Assembly: GCF_030580935.1 (NCBI RefSeq)
Contig: NZ_JAUQOM010000003.1
Location: 124,001-188,000, forward strand
Direction: 5' to 3'
Length of the DNA: 64,000 nt
DNA from: Sphingobium cyanobacteriorum
GTDB lineage: Bacteria; Pseudomonadota; Alphaproteobacteria; Sphingomonadales; Sphingomonadaceae
In this document: positions 9,415 to 20,071 of the stretch, one piece after another
Layout of the letters: each line of letters starts with the position of its first letter
Position numbering within the stretch: position 1 is the stretch's first letter
Translations under genes and position numbers: made by a program
The notes under the pieces: model-generated
The model's input: the letters and a program-made list of their open reading frames with translations, nothing else
Told to the model about the DNA's origin: nothing
The model's database searches: none

Positions 9415-9743
9415 TCCATGCCATTCGGCATGGCGCGCGTCGCGCCATGCTCGCCACCACCGCCAGCGTCGTCGCGCTGACCTTTGCCGTTCCGGCCCAC
9501 GCGGGCGGATCGTCGATGCCGTGGGAAGCGCCGCTGCAAAGCATCCTCGAAAGCATCGAGGGGCCGGTGGCGAAAATCGTCGCGGTCATCATCATCATCG
9601 TGACCGGCCTGACGCTGGCTTTCGGCGATACTTCCGGCGGCTTCCGCCGGCTGATCCAGATCGTGTTCGGTCTCAGCATCGCCTTTGCCGCGTCGAGCTT
9701 CTTCCTGTCGTTCTTCTCGTTCGGCGGCGGGGCGCTCGTCTGA
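9411..9743 (+). CDS. trbC: TrbC conjugative pilin (VirB2 family)
   Basis: 110 residues: signal peptide ending near VPAHAGG, a short mature start (SSMPWEAPLQSILESIEGP), then two strongly hydrophobic segments separated by a short polar loop (FGDTSGGFRRL), the classic VirB2/TrbC layout. The mature peptide would be the pilus subunit, probably processed by the TraF peptidase encoded upstream. Overlaps trbB and trbD by a few bases. Confidence 0.92.
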   Translation: MIHAIRHGARRAMLATTASVVALTFAVPAHAGGSSMPWEAPLQSILESIEGPVAKIVAVIIIIVTGLTLAFGDTSGGFRRLIQIVFGLSIAFAASSFFLSFFSFGGGALV

Positions 9744-10015
9744 TGCAGGACGCAGCCGAACCGATCGCGGGCTTCTATGCCCCCGTCCACCGGGCGCTGA
9801 CCGAGCCGATTTTGCTCGGCGGCGCGCCGCGGTCGCTCGCCATCGTCAACGGGACGCTGGCCGGCGCGATCGGGCTCGGCCTGCGTCTCTGGATCGCCGG
9901 CCTGGTCATCTGGGCGATCGGCCACGCGCTTTCCGTATGGGTTGCACGACGCGATCCGCAGTTCGTGGACGTGGCCCGGCGCCATCTCCGCTTCCCGACA
10001 TGGATGCAGCCATGA
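9743..10015 (+). CDS. trbD: TrbD inner-membrane protein (VirB3 family)
   Basis: 90 residues, ATG overlapping the trbC stop by one base. Begins with a soluble head (FYAPVHRALTEPILLGGAPR) followed by hydrophobic segments at about residues 31-65, matching VirB3/TrbD, a small membrane partner of the TrbE ATPase. Stop overlaps the trbE start (ATGA). Confidence 0.9.
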   Translation: MQDAAEPIAGFYAPVHRALTEPILLGGAPRSLAIVNGTLAGAIGLGLRLWIAGLVIWAIGHALSVWVARRDPQFVDVARRHLRFPTWMQP

Positions 10016-12447
10016 TGAGCTTGCGCGAATATCGCAGCAAGGCCGCGTACCTTGCGGACTTCCTGCCTTGGGCCGCGTTGGTCGGCGAAGGTGTCGTGCT
10101 CAACAAGGACGGTTCGTTCCAGCGCACCGCACGCTTCCGCGGCCCTGATCTCGACAGTGCGACGCCGGCCGAGCTGGTCGCCACCACGGCACGCTTGAAC
10201 AGTTCACTCCGGCGCCTGGGCTCCGGTTGGGCGATCTTCGTGGAGGCGCAGCGCAGTCCCGCGCTCGATTACCCCGAGTCCGAGTTTCCCGATCCCGTTT
10301 CTGCGCTGGTCGATATGGAGCGCCGCGAACAGTTCCGTGAGGAAGGCGCGCATTTCGAGAGCGCCTATTTCCTGACGTTGCTGTGGATGCCGCCGGCCGA
10401 GGACGCCGCGCGGGCCGAAGGCTGGCTTTACGAGGGCCGGTCCACCACCGGCGTCGATCCGTGGGAGCTGCTCAAAGGCTTCACCGATCGTAGCGACCGC
10501 GTGCTCAATTTGGTCGAGGGTTTCGTGCCCGAGGTCCGCTGGCTCGATGACGGCGAGACGCTGACCTACCTCCACTCGACGATCTCGACGCGGCGACAGC
10601 GTGTGCGCGTGCCGGAAACCCCGATGCACCTCGACGCGCTGCTCGCCGATGAGCCGTTGACCGGCGGGCTGGAACCTTGCCTGGGCGACCATCATCTCCG
10701 CATCCTCACCATTACCGGCTTTCCCAGCTCGACGTTTCCGGGGCTGCTCGACGAGCTGAACCGACTGGCGTTCGGCTATCGCTGGTCCACCCGCGCGATC
10801 ATGCTCGACAAGACCGACGCGACGAAGCTGCTTACCCGCATCCGTCGCCAGTGGTTCGCCAAGCGCAAATCCGTCGCCGCCATCTTGAAGGAGGTGATGA
10901 CCAACGAGGCGAGCACGCTGCTCGACAGCGACGCCTCGAACAAGGCCGCCGACGCCGACACCGCCTTGCAGGAGCTGGGCGCCGACTATGCCGGCATGGC
11001 CTATGTCACCGCCACGGTGACGGTGTGGGACCGCGATCCCGCCATCGCGGCCGAGAAGCTGAGGCTCGTCGAGAAGGTTATTCAGGGCCGCGATTTCACC
11101 GTCATTCCCGAGGGCATGAACGCGATCGAGGCGTGGCTGGGCAGCCTTCCCGGCCACACCTACGCCAATGTTCGCCAGCCCCCGATTTCCACCATCAATC
11201 TCGCCCACCTGATCCCCCTGTCAGCAGTATGGGCGGGGCCGGAACGGGACGAGCATTTCGGTGCAGCCCCCTTGCTCTACGCAAGAACCGAAGGCTCGAC
11301 CCCGTTCCGGTTTTCCCTTCACGTCGGCGATGTCGGCCACACGCTGATTGTCGGCCCGACCGGCGCCGGCAAATCGGTCCTGCTCGCGCTGATGGCGATG
11401 CAGTTCCGCCGTTACGAGAACAGCCAGGTCTTTGCCTTCGACTTCGGCGGCAGCATCCGCGCCGCCTCGATCGGCATGGGCGGCGACTGGCAGGATCTCG
11501 GCGGAATGCTTGCCGACGAAACCGGCGACGGGGTGCAGCTCCAACCGCTCGCCCGCATCGACGATCCGGCCGAGCGAGCGTGGGCGGCGGAATGGCTGGC
11601 GGCGATCCTCGCGTCCGAAGGCGTCGCGGTCGATCCGCAGGCTAAGGAGCATATCTGGTCGGCGCTCAACTCCCTGGCGTCGGCGCCGGTTAGCGAACGC
11701 ACGCTGACCGGCCTTGCCGTGCTGTTGCAGAACCAGCAGCTCAAACAGGCGCTCGCCTCGTATTGCATCGGCGGGCCGTGGGGCCGGCTTCTCGACGCCG
11801 AGGACGAGCGCTTGGGCGAAGCCGCCGTGCAGGCGTTCGAGACCGAAGGACTGGTCGGCGCCGGCTCCGCCGCCGCCGTTTTGTCCTACCTGTTCCACCG
11901 GATCGGCGGGCGGCTGGACGGCTCGCCCACACTCATCATCATCGACGAGGGCTGGCTGGTTCTCGACAGCCCGGACTTCGCAGCGCAGCTCCGCGAGTGG
12001 CTGAAGACCCTTCGCAAGAAGAACGCCAGCGTCGTCTTTGCCACGCAGAGCCTTGCGGACATCGAAACGTCGAGCATCGCCCCGGCCATCATCGAAAGCT
12101 GCCCGACGCGCATCTTCCTGCCGAACGAGCGCGCCGCCGAGCCGCAGATCGCCGCCATCTACGAGCGGTTCGGGCTTAACGCCCGCCAGATCGAAATCCT
12201 CAGCCGGGCGATACCCAAGCGCGACTATTATTGCCAGTCGCGGCGCGGCAACCGGCTGTTCGAGCTGGGGCTGGGCGAGGTCGCGCTGGCCTTCGCCGCC
12301 GCGTCGGCCAAGGCCGATCAGCTCCGCATCGCCGACATCATCGAGACTCACGGCCAAACCGCATTCGCGGCCGAATGGCTGCGCCATCGCGGCTGCGCCT
12401 GGGCGATCGAGCTTCTTCCCCCCCGCCAGCAGGAGTTACCGCTATGA
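10012..12447 (+). CDS. trbE: TrbE secretion ATPase (VirB4 family)
   Basis: 811 residues. N-terminal CagE/VirB4 domain (LREYRSKAAYLADFLPWAAL, later LDALLADEPLTGGLEPCLGD) and C-terminal RecA-like ATPase with Walker A VGPTGAGKSVL near residue 446, Walker B LIIIDEGWLVLD near 640, and the downstream FATQSLADIE block. Essential motor and assembly platform of the type IV secretion channel at the inner membrane. Starts MMSLREY; the second Met is an equally good start. Overlaps trbD and trbJ. Confidence 0.95.
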   Translation: MMSLREYRSKAAYLADFLPWAALVGEGVVLNKDGSFQRTARFRGPDLDSATPAELVATTARLNSSLRRLGSGWAIFVEAQRSPALDYPESEFPDPVSALVDMERREQFREEGAHFESAYFLTLLWMPPAEDAARAEGWLYEGRSTTGVDPWELLKGFTDRSDRVLNLVEGFVPEVRWLDDGETLTYLHSTISTRRQRVRVPETPMHLDALLADEPLTGGLEPCLGDHHLRILTITGFPSSTFPGLLDELNRLAFGYRWSTRAIMLDKTDATKLLTRIRRQWFAKRKSVAAILKEVMTNEASTLLDSDASNKAADADTALQELGADYAGMAYVTATVTVWDRDPAIAAEKLRLVEKVIQGRDFTVIPEGMNAIEAWLGSLPGHTYANVRQPPISTINLAHLIPLSAVWAGPERDEHFGAAPLLYARTEGSTPFRFSLHVGDVGHTLIVGPTGAGKSVLLALMAMQFRRYENSQVFAFDFGGSIRAASIGMGGDWQDLGGMLADETGDGVQLQPLARIDDPAERAWAAEWLAAILASEGVAVDPQAKEHIWSALNSLASAPVSERTLTGLAVLLQNQQLKQALASYCIGGPWGRLLDAEDERLGEAAVQAFETEGLVGAGSAAAVLSYLFHRIGGRLDGSPTLIIIDEGWLVLDSPDFAAQLREWLKTLRKKNASVVFATQSLADIETSSIAPAIIESCPTRIFLPNERAAEPQIAAIYERFGLNARQIEILSRAIPKRDYYCQSRRGNRLFELGLGEVALAFAAASAKADQLRIADIIETHGQTAFAAEWLRHRGCAWAIELLPPRQQELPL

Positions 12448-13160
12448 CCCGACTTCCCCTGCGCCGCGCCATTCTGGCCGGCGTCCTCGCCACCGCGACC
12501 ATCGCGCCGATCGCGGCGCCCGTGCCGGCCTACGCGCAGTTCGGCGGGATCGTCTATGACCCGACCAACTATGCGCAGAACGTGCTGACCGCCGCGCGCA
12601 CGCTGGAGCAGATCAACAATCAGATTCGCCAGATACAGAATCAGGCGACTTCGTTGCTCAACGAGGCCCGCAATCTGGCGAGCCTCCCGCAATCCTCGCT
12701 CGCCGAGTTGCAGGGCCAGGTGCGCCAGACCCAGCAGTTGCTCGGCCAGGCGCAGCGCATCGCCTATGACTTGGGCCAGATCGACCAGGCTTTCACCAGC
12801 CGATACACAGCCGGCGCCATGTCGGTCCCGCAACGGCAGCTCGTCGCAAATGCGCGCGAGCGGTGGGAGACCAGCGTAGGCGCGTTTCAGGACGCGCTCC
12901 GCGTTCAGGCCGGCGTCGTTGGAAATATCGACGGCTCGCGCGCGACGATGAACCGCCTCGTGTCGGCGAGCCAATCATCTCAAGGCGCGCTCCAAGCGGC
13001 TCAGGCCGGCAACCAGCTTCTCGCGCTGCAATCGCAGCAGCTCGCCGACATCGCGGCGTTGCTGGCCGCTCAAGGCCGAGCGCAATCGCTGGAGGCGGCG
13101 CGAAATGCAGCCGCCGAAGCCGAGGGGCGCGAGCGCCTCCGCCGCTTCCTCGGCAACTGA
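12444..13160 (+). CDS. trbJ: TrbJ periplasmic T4SS component (VirB5-like)
   Basis: 238 residues with a signal peptide cleaved near PAYAQF. The mature protein is almost entirely helical and glutamine rich (LEQINNQIRQIQNQ, LQGQVRQTQQLLGQAQRI), as in VirB5/TrbJ minor pilus or tip proteins. The C-terminal ERLRRFLGN is a conserved family ending. ATG overlaps the trbE stop by four bases and is preceded by AGGAG. Confidence 0.92.
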   Translation: MTRLPLRRAILAGVLATATIAPIAAPVPAYAQFGGIVYDPTNYAQNVLTAARTLEQINNQIRQIQNQATSLLNEARNLASLPQSSLAELQGQVRQTQQLLGQAQRIAYDLGQIDQAFTSRYTAGAMSVPQRQLVANARERWETSVGAFQDALRVQAGVVGNIDGSRATMNRLVSASQSSQGALQAAQAGNQLLALQSQQLADIAALLAAQGRAQSLEAARNAAAEAEGRERLRRFLGN

Positions 13161-13164
13161 GCCG

Positions 13165-13416
13165 ATGTCGGCAGCCGTCAAGATCGCCGGCGTCGCCACG
13201 CTGGCAGGGCTCATGATGACGGTGGCGGTGATCGCCGCCGTCACCGAGCCGCGCGTGCCGGAGGCGGCCAACGCCGTGGCGGCACGCGCCGAGCGCGATC
13301 CCTTAGCGGCGGAACTCGCGCGTTGCCGCGCGCTCACCATGCCGGATTCCGGCTGCGAGGCGGCATGGGCGGCGCATCAACGCCGGTTCTTCGGCAGGGA
13401 AGGCAATCAGCGGTGA
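13165..13416 (+). CDS. TrbK-like entry exclusion protein
   Basis: 83 residues: one N-terminal membrane anchor (VKIAGVATLAGLMMTVAVIAAV), then a soluble domain with two cysteines (ARCRALTMPDSGCEAAW) and a terminal RRFFG motif. This is the pattern of the alternative TrbK proteins found between trbJ and trbL in alphaproteobacterial elements, which are proposed to block entry of a second copy of the element. Starts 4 bases after trbJ; stop overlaps the trbL GTG start. Confidence 0.8.
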   Translation: MSAAVKIAGVATLAGLMMTVAVIAAVTEPRVPEAANAVAARAERDPLAAELARCRALTMPDSGCEAAWAAHQRRFFGREGNQR

Positions 13417-14717
13417 ACGACACCGGCATCATCGACAACTTCCTACAGGTTTTCACGACCTACATCGACAGCGGGTTCGGACTGCTCGGCGGCGAGATCG
13501 CGTTCCTTTCGACCACGCTGATCGCCATCGACCTGACGATTGCCGGTCTGTTCTGGGCATGGGGCGCCGACGAGGACGTGCTTCAGCGCCTCATCAAAAA
13601 GACGCTCTACATCGGCGTCTTTGCCTTCATCATCGGCAATTTCTCGACACTGGCGACGATCGTGTTCCAGTCTTTCGCCGGGCTGGGCTTGAAGGCGACG
13701 GGCGATGCCATGAGCATCGCCGACTTCATGCGCCCCGGCTTCATCGCCGCGACCGGCTTGGATGCGGGTGAGCCGCTGGTCGTTGCTGCGGGCGAGCTGG
13801 TCGGTCCAATCTCATTCTTCACCAACTTCGTTCAGATCGTCGTGTTGCTGCTCGCTTGGGCGCTTGTCGTCATCGCCTTCTTCATCCTGGCGATCCAGAT
13901 TTTCGTGACGCTGATCGAGTTCAAGCTGGTGACGCTCGCCGGCTTCGTGCTGTTGCCGTTCGCCTTCTTCAGCAAGACCGCCTTCATGGCCGAGAAGGTG
14001 TTGGGCCATGTCGTCTCCACCGGCATCAAAGTTCTCGTGCTCGCCGTCATCACCGGCATCGGCACGACGTTGTTCAGTCAATTCACCGCCGCCGCTGGCC
14101 CAGAGCCCACGCTGGAGCAAGCGATGTCGATCGCGCTCGGCGCGCTGTCGCTGCTTGGCTTGGCGATCTTCGGCCCCGGCGTAGCGAACGGCATCGTCTC
14201 AGGCGGGCCGGCCCTCGGCGCGGGCGCAGCCGCCGGGACCGCGCTGGCCGCAAGCGGCGCGCTGGTTGGCGGTGCAGCCGCCGCACGCCTCGGCGCCGGC
14301 GCGGCTGCAAGCGCGATCGGCGGCGCGGCACGAGGGAGCGCCTTTGCTTCCGGCGCCGCCAGCAGCGCCTATGCGCTCGGCTCGGCAGGCAAGACCGGCG
14401 CAGCCGCCGTCGCGGGTGGCGCGGCCGGTGTCGGCCAAGCGGCGGCGGGTGCGGCGATTTCCCCGCTACGGAAAGCCGCCGCGTCCCTGAAAGACAGCTA
14501 TCGCGCCGGCGGTCGCGCAGCAGTCACCGCGACGCGAGGCACGATTTCAGGAGGTGCTTCGCCATCGGCACCAGCCTCCGACGACAGGCCCGCTTGGGCA
14601 TCGGCCATGAAGCGCCGCCAGACCATGACCCACGGCGCGACGATCGCCGCCCACACCCTACGTTCCGGCGACGGCGGGGGAAGCGGCTCGTCCGTCGATC
14701 TCCATCAGAAGGACTAG
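13413..14717 (+). CDS. trbL: TrbL polytopic membrane protein (VirB6 family)
   Basis: 434 residues, GTG start overlapping the trbK-like stop (GTGA) with GGAAGG upstream. Several membrane segments between about residues 25 and 275, including the conserved FFILAIQIFVTLIEFKLVTL and GFVLLPFAFFSKTAFMAEK regions of TrbL/VirB6. The last 160 residues are an alanine-glycine-rich low-complexity tail, normal for this family. Forms part of the inner-membrane channel for DNA transfer. Confidence 0.93.
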   Translation: MNDTGIIDNFLQVFTTYIDSGFGLLGGEIAFLSTTLIAIDLTIAGLFWAWGADEDVLQRLIKKTLYIGVFAFIIGNFSTLATIVFQSFAGLGLKATGDAMSIADFMRPGFIAATGLDAGEPLVVAAGELVGPISFFTNFVQIVVLLLAWALVVIAFFILAIQIFVTLIEFKLVTLAGFVLLPFAFFSKTAFMAEKVLGHVVSTGIKVLVLAVITGIGTTLFSQFTAAAGPEPTLEQAMSIALGALSLLGLAIFGPGVANGIVSGGPALGAGAAAGTALAASGALVGGAAAARLGAGAAASAIGGAARGSAFASGAASSAYALGSAGKTGAAAVAGGAAGVGQAAAGAAISPLRKAAASLKDSYRAGGRAAVTATRGTISGGASPSAPASDDRPAWASAMKRRQTMTHGATIAAHTLRSGDGGGSGSSVDLHQKD

Positions 14718-14722
14718 CTGCC

Positions 14723-15402
14723 ATGTTCCGACGACCGACCATCCGCTACGGCCAGACCCCCGAACCGACCACGCCCTATCAGCGCGCCGCCCAAGCCTGG
14801 GACGACAGGATCGGTTCGGCGCGCGTGCAGGCGAAGAACTGGCGTCTCGCATTTTTCGGCACGCTCGCCCTTTCGGGCGGCCTGGCTGGCGGCCTCGTCT
14901 GGCAATCGGCCCGTGGCCATATCGTCCCTTGGGTGGTGCAGGTCGATCGGCTCGGCGAGGCGCAGGCGGTCGCGCCGGCCGAGGCCGGCTATCGCCCGAC
15001 CGATCCGCAGATCGCGTTCCATCTCGCCCGCTTCATCGAGCAAGTCAGGAGCGTGCCGGCCGATCCGGTCATCGTTCGTCAGAACTGGCTTCGCGCCTAT
15101 GACTTCACCACCGATCGGGGCGCGGTCGCGCTCAACGATTACGCTCGCGCCAACGACCCGTTCGCCAACGTCGGGCGGGTGCAGGTGGCGGTGGACGTAT
15201 CAAGCGTCATCCGCGCGTCACCGGACAGCTTCCGCGTCGCCTGGACGGAGCGACGCTATCAGGACGGCAGCCTCGCCGCCACCGAACGCTGGTCGGCGAT
15301 CCTCACCATCGTCGTGCAGCCGCCTCGCACGCCGGACGCACTCCGCAAGAATCCGCTCGGTGTGTTCGTCAATGCCCTCAACTGGTCAAAGGAGCTGTCG
15401 CA

Positions 15403-15406
<4 letters not shown>
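14723..15406 (+). CDS. trbF: TrbF inner-membrane T4SS component (VirB8 family)
   Basis: 227 residues. Short cytoplasmic head (TPYQRAAQAWDDRIGSARVQ), a single membrane span around residues 43-62, then a periplasmic VirB8-like domain with the conserved PWVVQVD and FVNALNWSKEL ending. Acts as an assembly scaffold of the channel. Starts 5 bases after trbL; stop overlaps trbG (ATGA). Confidence 0.93.
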
Positions 15407-16415
<1,009 letters not shown>

Positions 16416-16419
<4 letters not shown>

Positions 16420-17639
16420 ACGATCGCACCGACATTCCCTCCGCCGAGCCGGCCGCGCCGCAGCCCCTTCCCGCCGATCCAAAGCCATTCCAGCTTCGAC
16501 GCGATCCGCCCCGCGTCATGCGTCTGTCCCGCAAGGCGCTGACAGTCATAGGCGTGGCCGCCGGCCTCGGTATCGGCGGCTCGCTGATCTACGCGCTCAA
16601 ACCGGCTGGTGAACGGCAGGCGGAAGAACTCTACAACACCGAGAGCCGCGCCACGGCCGAGACCATCACCTCGGGACCGAGGGACTATGCTCAAGCGCCG
16701 CGCCTTGGGCCACCACTTCCCGGCGACCTCGGCGGCCCGATCGTGTCCGCCCAGCAGCGCGGCGAGAACGTGCCCGTGCCGCCGATCGGCACGCAGCCGG
16801 CCCAACCCGATCCGCGCGCGCAGGCCGAGGAGGCTGCGCGCCAGCGCGCCCAGCAGGAACGTGACGCTGCCCGAATGAGTGGCGTATTCCTCGGCGGCAA
16901 CGCGGGCAACGCCGGAACGGCGCCGGCCCCGTCGCTGATCTTGCCCGACCAAGCCGCGCAGCTAACGCAGCAGGCGAGCGCAGCGCAGGGCGATCAAGCT
17001 GGCCGGCGCGCTTTCATGGCGCAAGCCTCGAACCAGCGAACGGTGAGCGCGGAGCGGCTGATCGCACCCCCGTCGCCCAACATCGTGCAGGCCGGAAGCA
17101 TCATCCCGGCCGCGCTCATCACCGGGATCAGGTCCGATCTTCCCGGCCAGATAACGGCGCAGGTTACGCAGAACGTCTATGACAGCCCGACAGGCCGCAT
17201 CTTGCTCATCCCGCAAGGTGCCCGGCTGATCGGCGAATACGACAGCGAGATCACCGCCGGGCAGACCCGTGTTCTCCTCGCCTGGGACCGGCTCATCATG
17301 CCGGACGGGCGCTCGATCGTTCTCGAGCGCCAGCCAGGCGCGGACGGCGCTGGGTTCGCCGGCCTACAGGATCGCGTGAATCAGCATTGGGGCAATCTGC
17401 TCAGGGCGGCGGCCGTCTCGACTCTGCTCGGCGTCGGCGCCGAGTTGGGCGCGGACAGCGAGGATGACTTGACCCGCGCGTTACGGCGCGGCTCGCAGGA
17501 CACGATCAATCAGACCGGCCAGCAGATCGTTCGGCGGCAGCTCAACGTGCAGCCGACCCTTACCATCCGGCCGGGCCATCCGCTGCGCGTGGTCATCACC
17601 CGCGACCTAGTGCTCGAACCTTTGGGAGCGTCACGATGA
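16416..17639 (+). CDS. trbI: TrbI channel protein (VirB10 family)
   Basis: 407 residues, GTG start overlapping the trbG stop. Cytoplasmic proline-rich head, one membrane span at about residues 42-63, a long Q/A-rich periplasmic linker, and a C-terminal VirB10 domain (ITAQVTQNVYDSPTGRILLIPQG, LLAWDRLIMPDGRSI, NQTGQQIVRRQLN, HPLRVVITRDLVL). Bridges inner and outer membrane parts of the secretion channel. Confidence 0.95.
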
Positions 17640-17857
17640 CGAAATTGAAGCTGGGGCCATTGGTGGACGATCGGCCTGTCAAACTGACGGTGGAGCTACC
17701 CGCCGGGGTCCACCGCGATCTTGTAGCCTACGCCGCCGCGCTCGCGGCGGAGACCGGCCAGCAACCTATGCCGCCTGAAAAGCTGGTGGCGCCTATGCTT
17801 GCGCGCTTCATGGACACCGACCGCGGCTTTCGTCGCCACCGCGCGCAAGGCAGTTAA
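17636..17857 (+). CDS. DUF2274 small protein
   Basis: 73 residues starting MTKLKLGPLVDDRPVKLTVELPAGVHRDLVAYAAALA, the signature of the DUF2274 family that closes trb operons in alpha- and gammaproteobacterial ICEs. The beta strand followed by two helices resembles a ribbon-helix-helix fold, so a DNA-binding role is possible but not shown. ATGA overlap with trbI; last gene of the operon. Confidence 0.88.
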   Translation: MTKLKLGPLVDDRPVKLTVELPAGVHRDLVAYAAALAAETGQQPMPPEKLVAPMLARFMDTDRGFRRHRAQGS

Positions 17858-17872
17858 GGGGTTCCCGGCTTC

Positions 17873-18181
17873 TCAGTTGCCGGTGAAACGCTTGAAGCGA
17901 TCGCGGCTATCGGCCTCGATAACTGCCTGCTCGGCGTTGGCGCATTCATCACCGCGCACCGAACCGTCTCGACACGCTGCTACGATCTGCCGAGCCTCGT
18001 CGATATTGGCCGCAAAATACTGCGTCCCGCGCGCTGCGGTCGGCTGCGGCGCGGCCGGGGCCGGACTGACGGCGACGGCTGTTTGGCTAAGGGGGGCGAT
18101 GACCGGCCGCAAGACAAAGCCGCCTGCGAAGCCGATGACCAAAGTGACAAGCACGATGATGATGGTCCTGCCTTGCGACAT
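17873..18181 (-). CDS. EexN/TrbK-like membrane-anchored exclusion protein
   Basis: 102 residues from the ATG at 18181. One N-terminal membrane helix (IIIVLVTLVIGFAGGFVL), a proline/alanine linker, and a compact C-terminal region with two cysteines (IVAACRDGSVRGDECANAEQAV) ending RFKRFTGN. The Cys pattern and R-F-x-G ending resemble EexN/TrbK entry exclusion proteins. It faces the trb operon tail to tail (15-base gap) and would be a second exclusion-type protein beside the one between trbJ and trbL. The family call is by pattern only. Confidence 0.55.
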   Translation of the reverse strand: MSQGRTIIIVLVTLVIGFAGGFVLRPVIAPLSQTAVAVSPAPAAPQPTAARGTQYFAANIDEARQIVAACRDGSVRGDECANAEQAVIEADSRDRFKRFTGN

Positions 18182-18213
18182 CAAAAATTTACTCCACCGA
18201 CTGGCCGCCTAAT

Positions 18214-19137
18214 TTACTGGAATCTTGGCGAGAAATCAAAAGAGAGCGCATAGCGGGCCTTGATAAATCCAAGAAAGCGCCGCAACGCTGGATTGCGATT
18301 GTCGTCTCGCCAGCAACCCGAGTATCCGGTCAGTGCCGGTCCTTGTTCGCCATGAATCGGCCGATAGACGACACTAGGATAGGTCGCTCCGGTCGATCCC
18401 TCGCAGACAATGGTAACACCCGAGTTGACGCCGAGGATGCTCAGCACGGTCTCACGGCTCGCCCGCGACATTCGGATGTCAGGCTTACCGCCCGAGATTG
18501 GAAGTCTGCCAAGCAACATGTCGCGGATTTCAGGGCCGGGATCGGCCGCGGGCAGAAGGAAGTGCTCGCCCCGAAGATCCGTCCAGTGAATTATGTCCCG
18601 TCTAGCCAACGGATGCGAGGCGGGCAACGCGGCTAGCATCCGCTCGCTCCATAGCGGCTCGCAGCGAAATCCGTTGTGGCTGGGCGTCCCCATCAGGATC
18701 GCTACGTCGATTTCGCCCGTGTCGAGCCCAGCGAGCAGAACGCTGCGATCAGCCTCGACGCATTCCAGTTCGACGTCAGGATGCGCCTCGCGCCAGCTAA
18801 TGAGGGTCGCCCGGAGATTGCCGGCGGAGACCGAGCTATTGTACCCGAGCAATAGACCGCCAGCGCGGCCCTGGCCGGCTGCGAGCATCATGGTGACTAG
18901 CTTATCTGCCGTTGCCACCATTGGTCGCGCGCCACGAATGAACGCGGCTCCGGCCAGCGTCGTTTTGACCCCAGCCCGCGACCGCTCGAAGATAGACATT
19001 CCGATCGAGCGCTCCAACTTCGAGATGGAGCGACTGAGGGTCGATTGTTCAATATCAAGTGCCCGGGCGGCTCTGTAAAAACTACCATGGTCCGCCGCGG
19101 CGATAGCATAACAAAGCTGGCGGATTTCAAATGGCAA
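18214..19137 (-). CDS. LysR-family transcriptional regulator
   Basis: 307 residues from a TTG start chosen because AGGAG lies 6 bases upstream and the length then fits the family. N-terminal winged helix: FEIRQLCYAIAAADHGSFYRAARALDIEQS, then TLSRSISKLERSIGMSIFER. The rest is a periplasmic-binding-like effector domain. LysR genes commonly follow the trb operon in these ICEs, but the target is not known. It is transcribed away from the Rap1a-like gene on the same strand; no divergent partner is obvious. Confidence 0.88.
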   Translation of the reverse strand: MPFEIRQLCYAIAAADHGSFYRAARALDIEQSTLSRSISKLERSIGMSIFERSRAGVKTTLAGAAFIRGARPMVATADKLVTMMLAAGQGRAGGLLLGYNSSVSAGNLRATLISWREAHPDVELECVEADRSVLLAGLDTGEIDVAILMGTPSHNGFRCEPLWSERMLAALPASHPLARRDIIHWTDLRGEHFLLPAADPGPEIRDMLLGRLPISGGKPDIRMSRASRETVLSILGVNSGVTIVCEGSTGATYPSVVYRPIHGEQGPALTGYSGCWRDDNRNPALRRFLGFIKARYALSFDFSPRFQ

Positions 19138-19235
19138 GCAGAACTCCTTACTCCGTTCGGTGATACCAGCTACCTGCCAGAAACAATTCCTATCTGAGCG
19201 CCGCTGTGGAGCGATTGGGATGATGCAACTTCTTC

Positions 19236-19577
19236 CTATCGTCGCGGCGCGCAAGGCCAAGCTTCAGCCAATGCTTGTTCGGCGCCAGCAACCATGTGAA
19301 CGTCCATGAAGTAGCTGTTGTCTTCTGCCCAGCGCAGATAGGCTGAACGCAATCTATTCCGATCGTAACGCGGCGCCCCACACTCGCTACCCCGCGCCAC
19401 TATCATCATGTCCAGCACGCCTTGAAGGTATGCGCCGCACGCTGGGTTGTTGGCGCGACAGCTTGCAACGAGTTCAGAGCCGTTTGTGTGAATCGGTTGT
19501 TCTTGCGCATAACTCGAAGCAGCGAGCACGACGGATGATACACACGCTCCGATGCAATAACCGACAGTCCTAAACAT
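19236..19577 (-). CDS. Rap1a/Tai-like small secreted protein
   Basis: 113 residues with a signal peptide (cleavage near SSYAQE) and four cysteines in the mature part. The pattern SELVASCRANNPACGAYLQGVLDMM is close to the Rap1a/Tai fold, known from immunity proteins of type VI effectors but also widespread as orphan periplasmic proteins. No effector gene is nearby, so an immunity role is not supported. It lies between the LysR gene and the PepSY gene on the same strand. Confidence 0.6.
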   Translation of the reverse strand: MFRTVGYCIGACVSSVVLAASSYAQEQPIHTNGSELVASCRANNPACGAYLQGVLDMMIVARGSECGAPRYDRNRLRSAYLRWAEDNSYFMDVHMVAGAEQALAEAWPCAPRR

Positions 19578-19649
19578 ATTTGATCCTCGGATGGTGTTTT
19601 CAAAGAATGGGCCTTACCCCCATTCAGGCCCATTCAGACGACTGAGAGT

Positions 19650-19997
19650 TCAGTCGCCATCCTCATCGCTGTCGTTTTCATTCCCGAGGATTTGGCCTGT
19701 CGGCGTAACGAACAGCTCCACGTTCTTGCCAGCCTGATCCTTGCCTTCGATCTCGTAGAGCGTGCTGCCGTCCGCCTTTCTGGTTACCAGCTCGGCTTCG
19801 CGGACAGACGCGAGTCGTGTGCGCGCGGCGTTCATCGCGGCCACCGGCACCTGGTCGAGTGCGACTTCCTTCTCGCTATGCTCGCCGATAATGCGGTTCT
19901 CGTTCGCCTCATGGTTCTGCTGCGCCGCGAGCGCCACGCCTGCCACCGTCAACACAGCAGCGCTGGCTCCGATGACGAGAGTTCGTTTGCTAGCCAT
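19650..19997 (-). CDS. PepSY domain-containing periplasmic protein
   Basis: 115 residues from ATG 19997 (MASKRTLVIGASAAVLTVAG), with a signal peptide ending near ALAAQ. The mature part has the PepSY layout: EVALDQVPVAAMNAAR, VREAELVTRKADGSTLYEIEGKD, GKNVELFVTPTGQIL. PepSY proteins bind and inhibit peptidases or act as small periplasmic sensors, often beside histidine kinases; a two-component system lies 1.2 kb away. Very acidic C-terminus (NENDSDEDGD). Confidence 0.82.
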   Translation of the reverse strand: MASKRTLVIGASAAVLTVAGVALAAQQNHEANENRIIGEHSEKEVALDQVPVAAMNAARTRLASVREAELVTRKADGSTLYEIEGKDQAGKNVELFVTPTGQILGNENDSDEDGD

Positions 19998-20071
19998 GTT
20001 CCGTTCCACTTCCTTCGGGGCCGGGGGATGAACGGGCGGCGGTCGCGGCCCGACTGGCCGTCGTCCGATTC

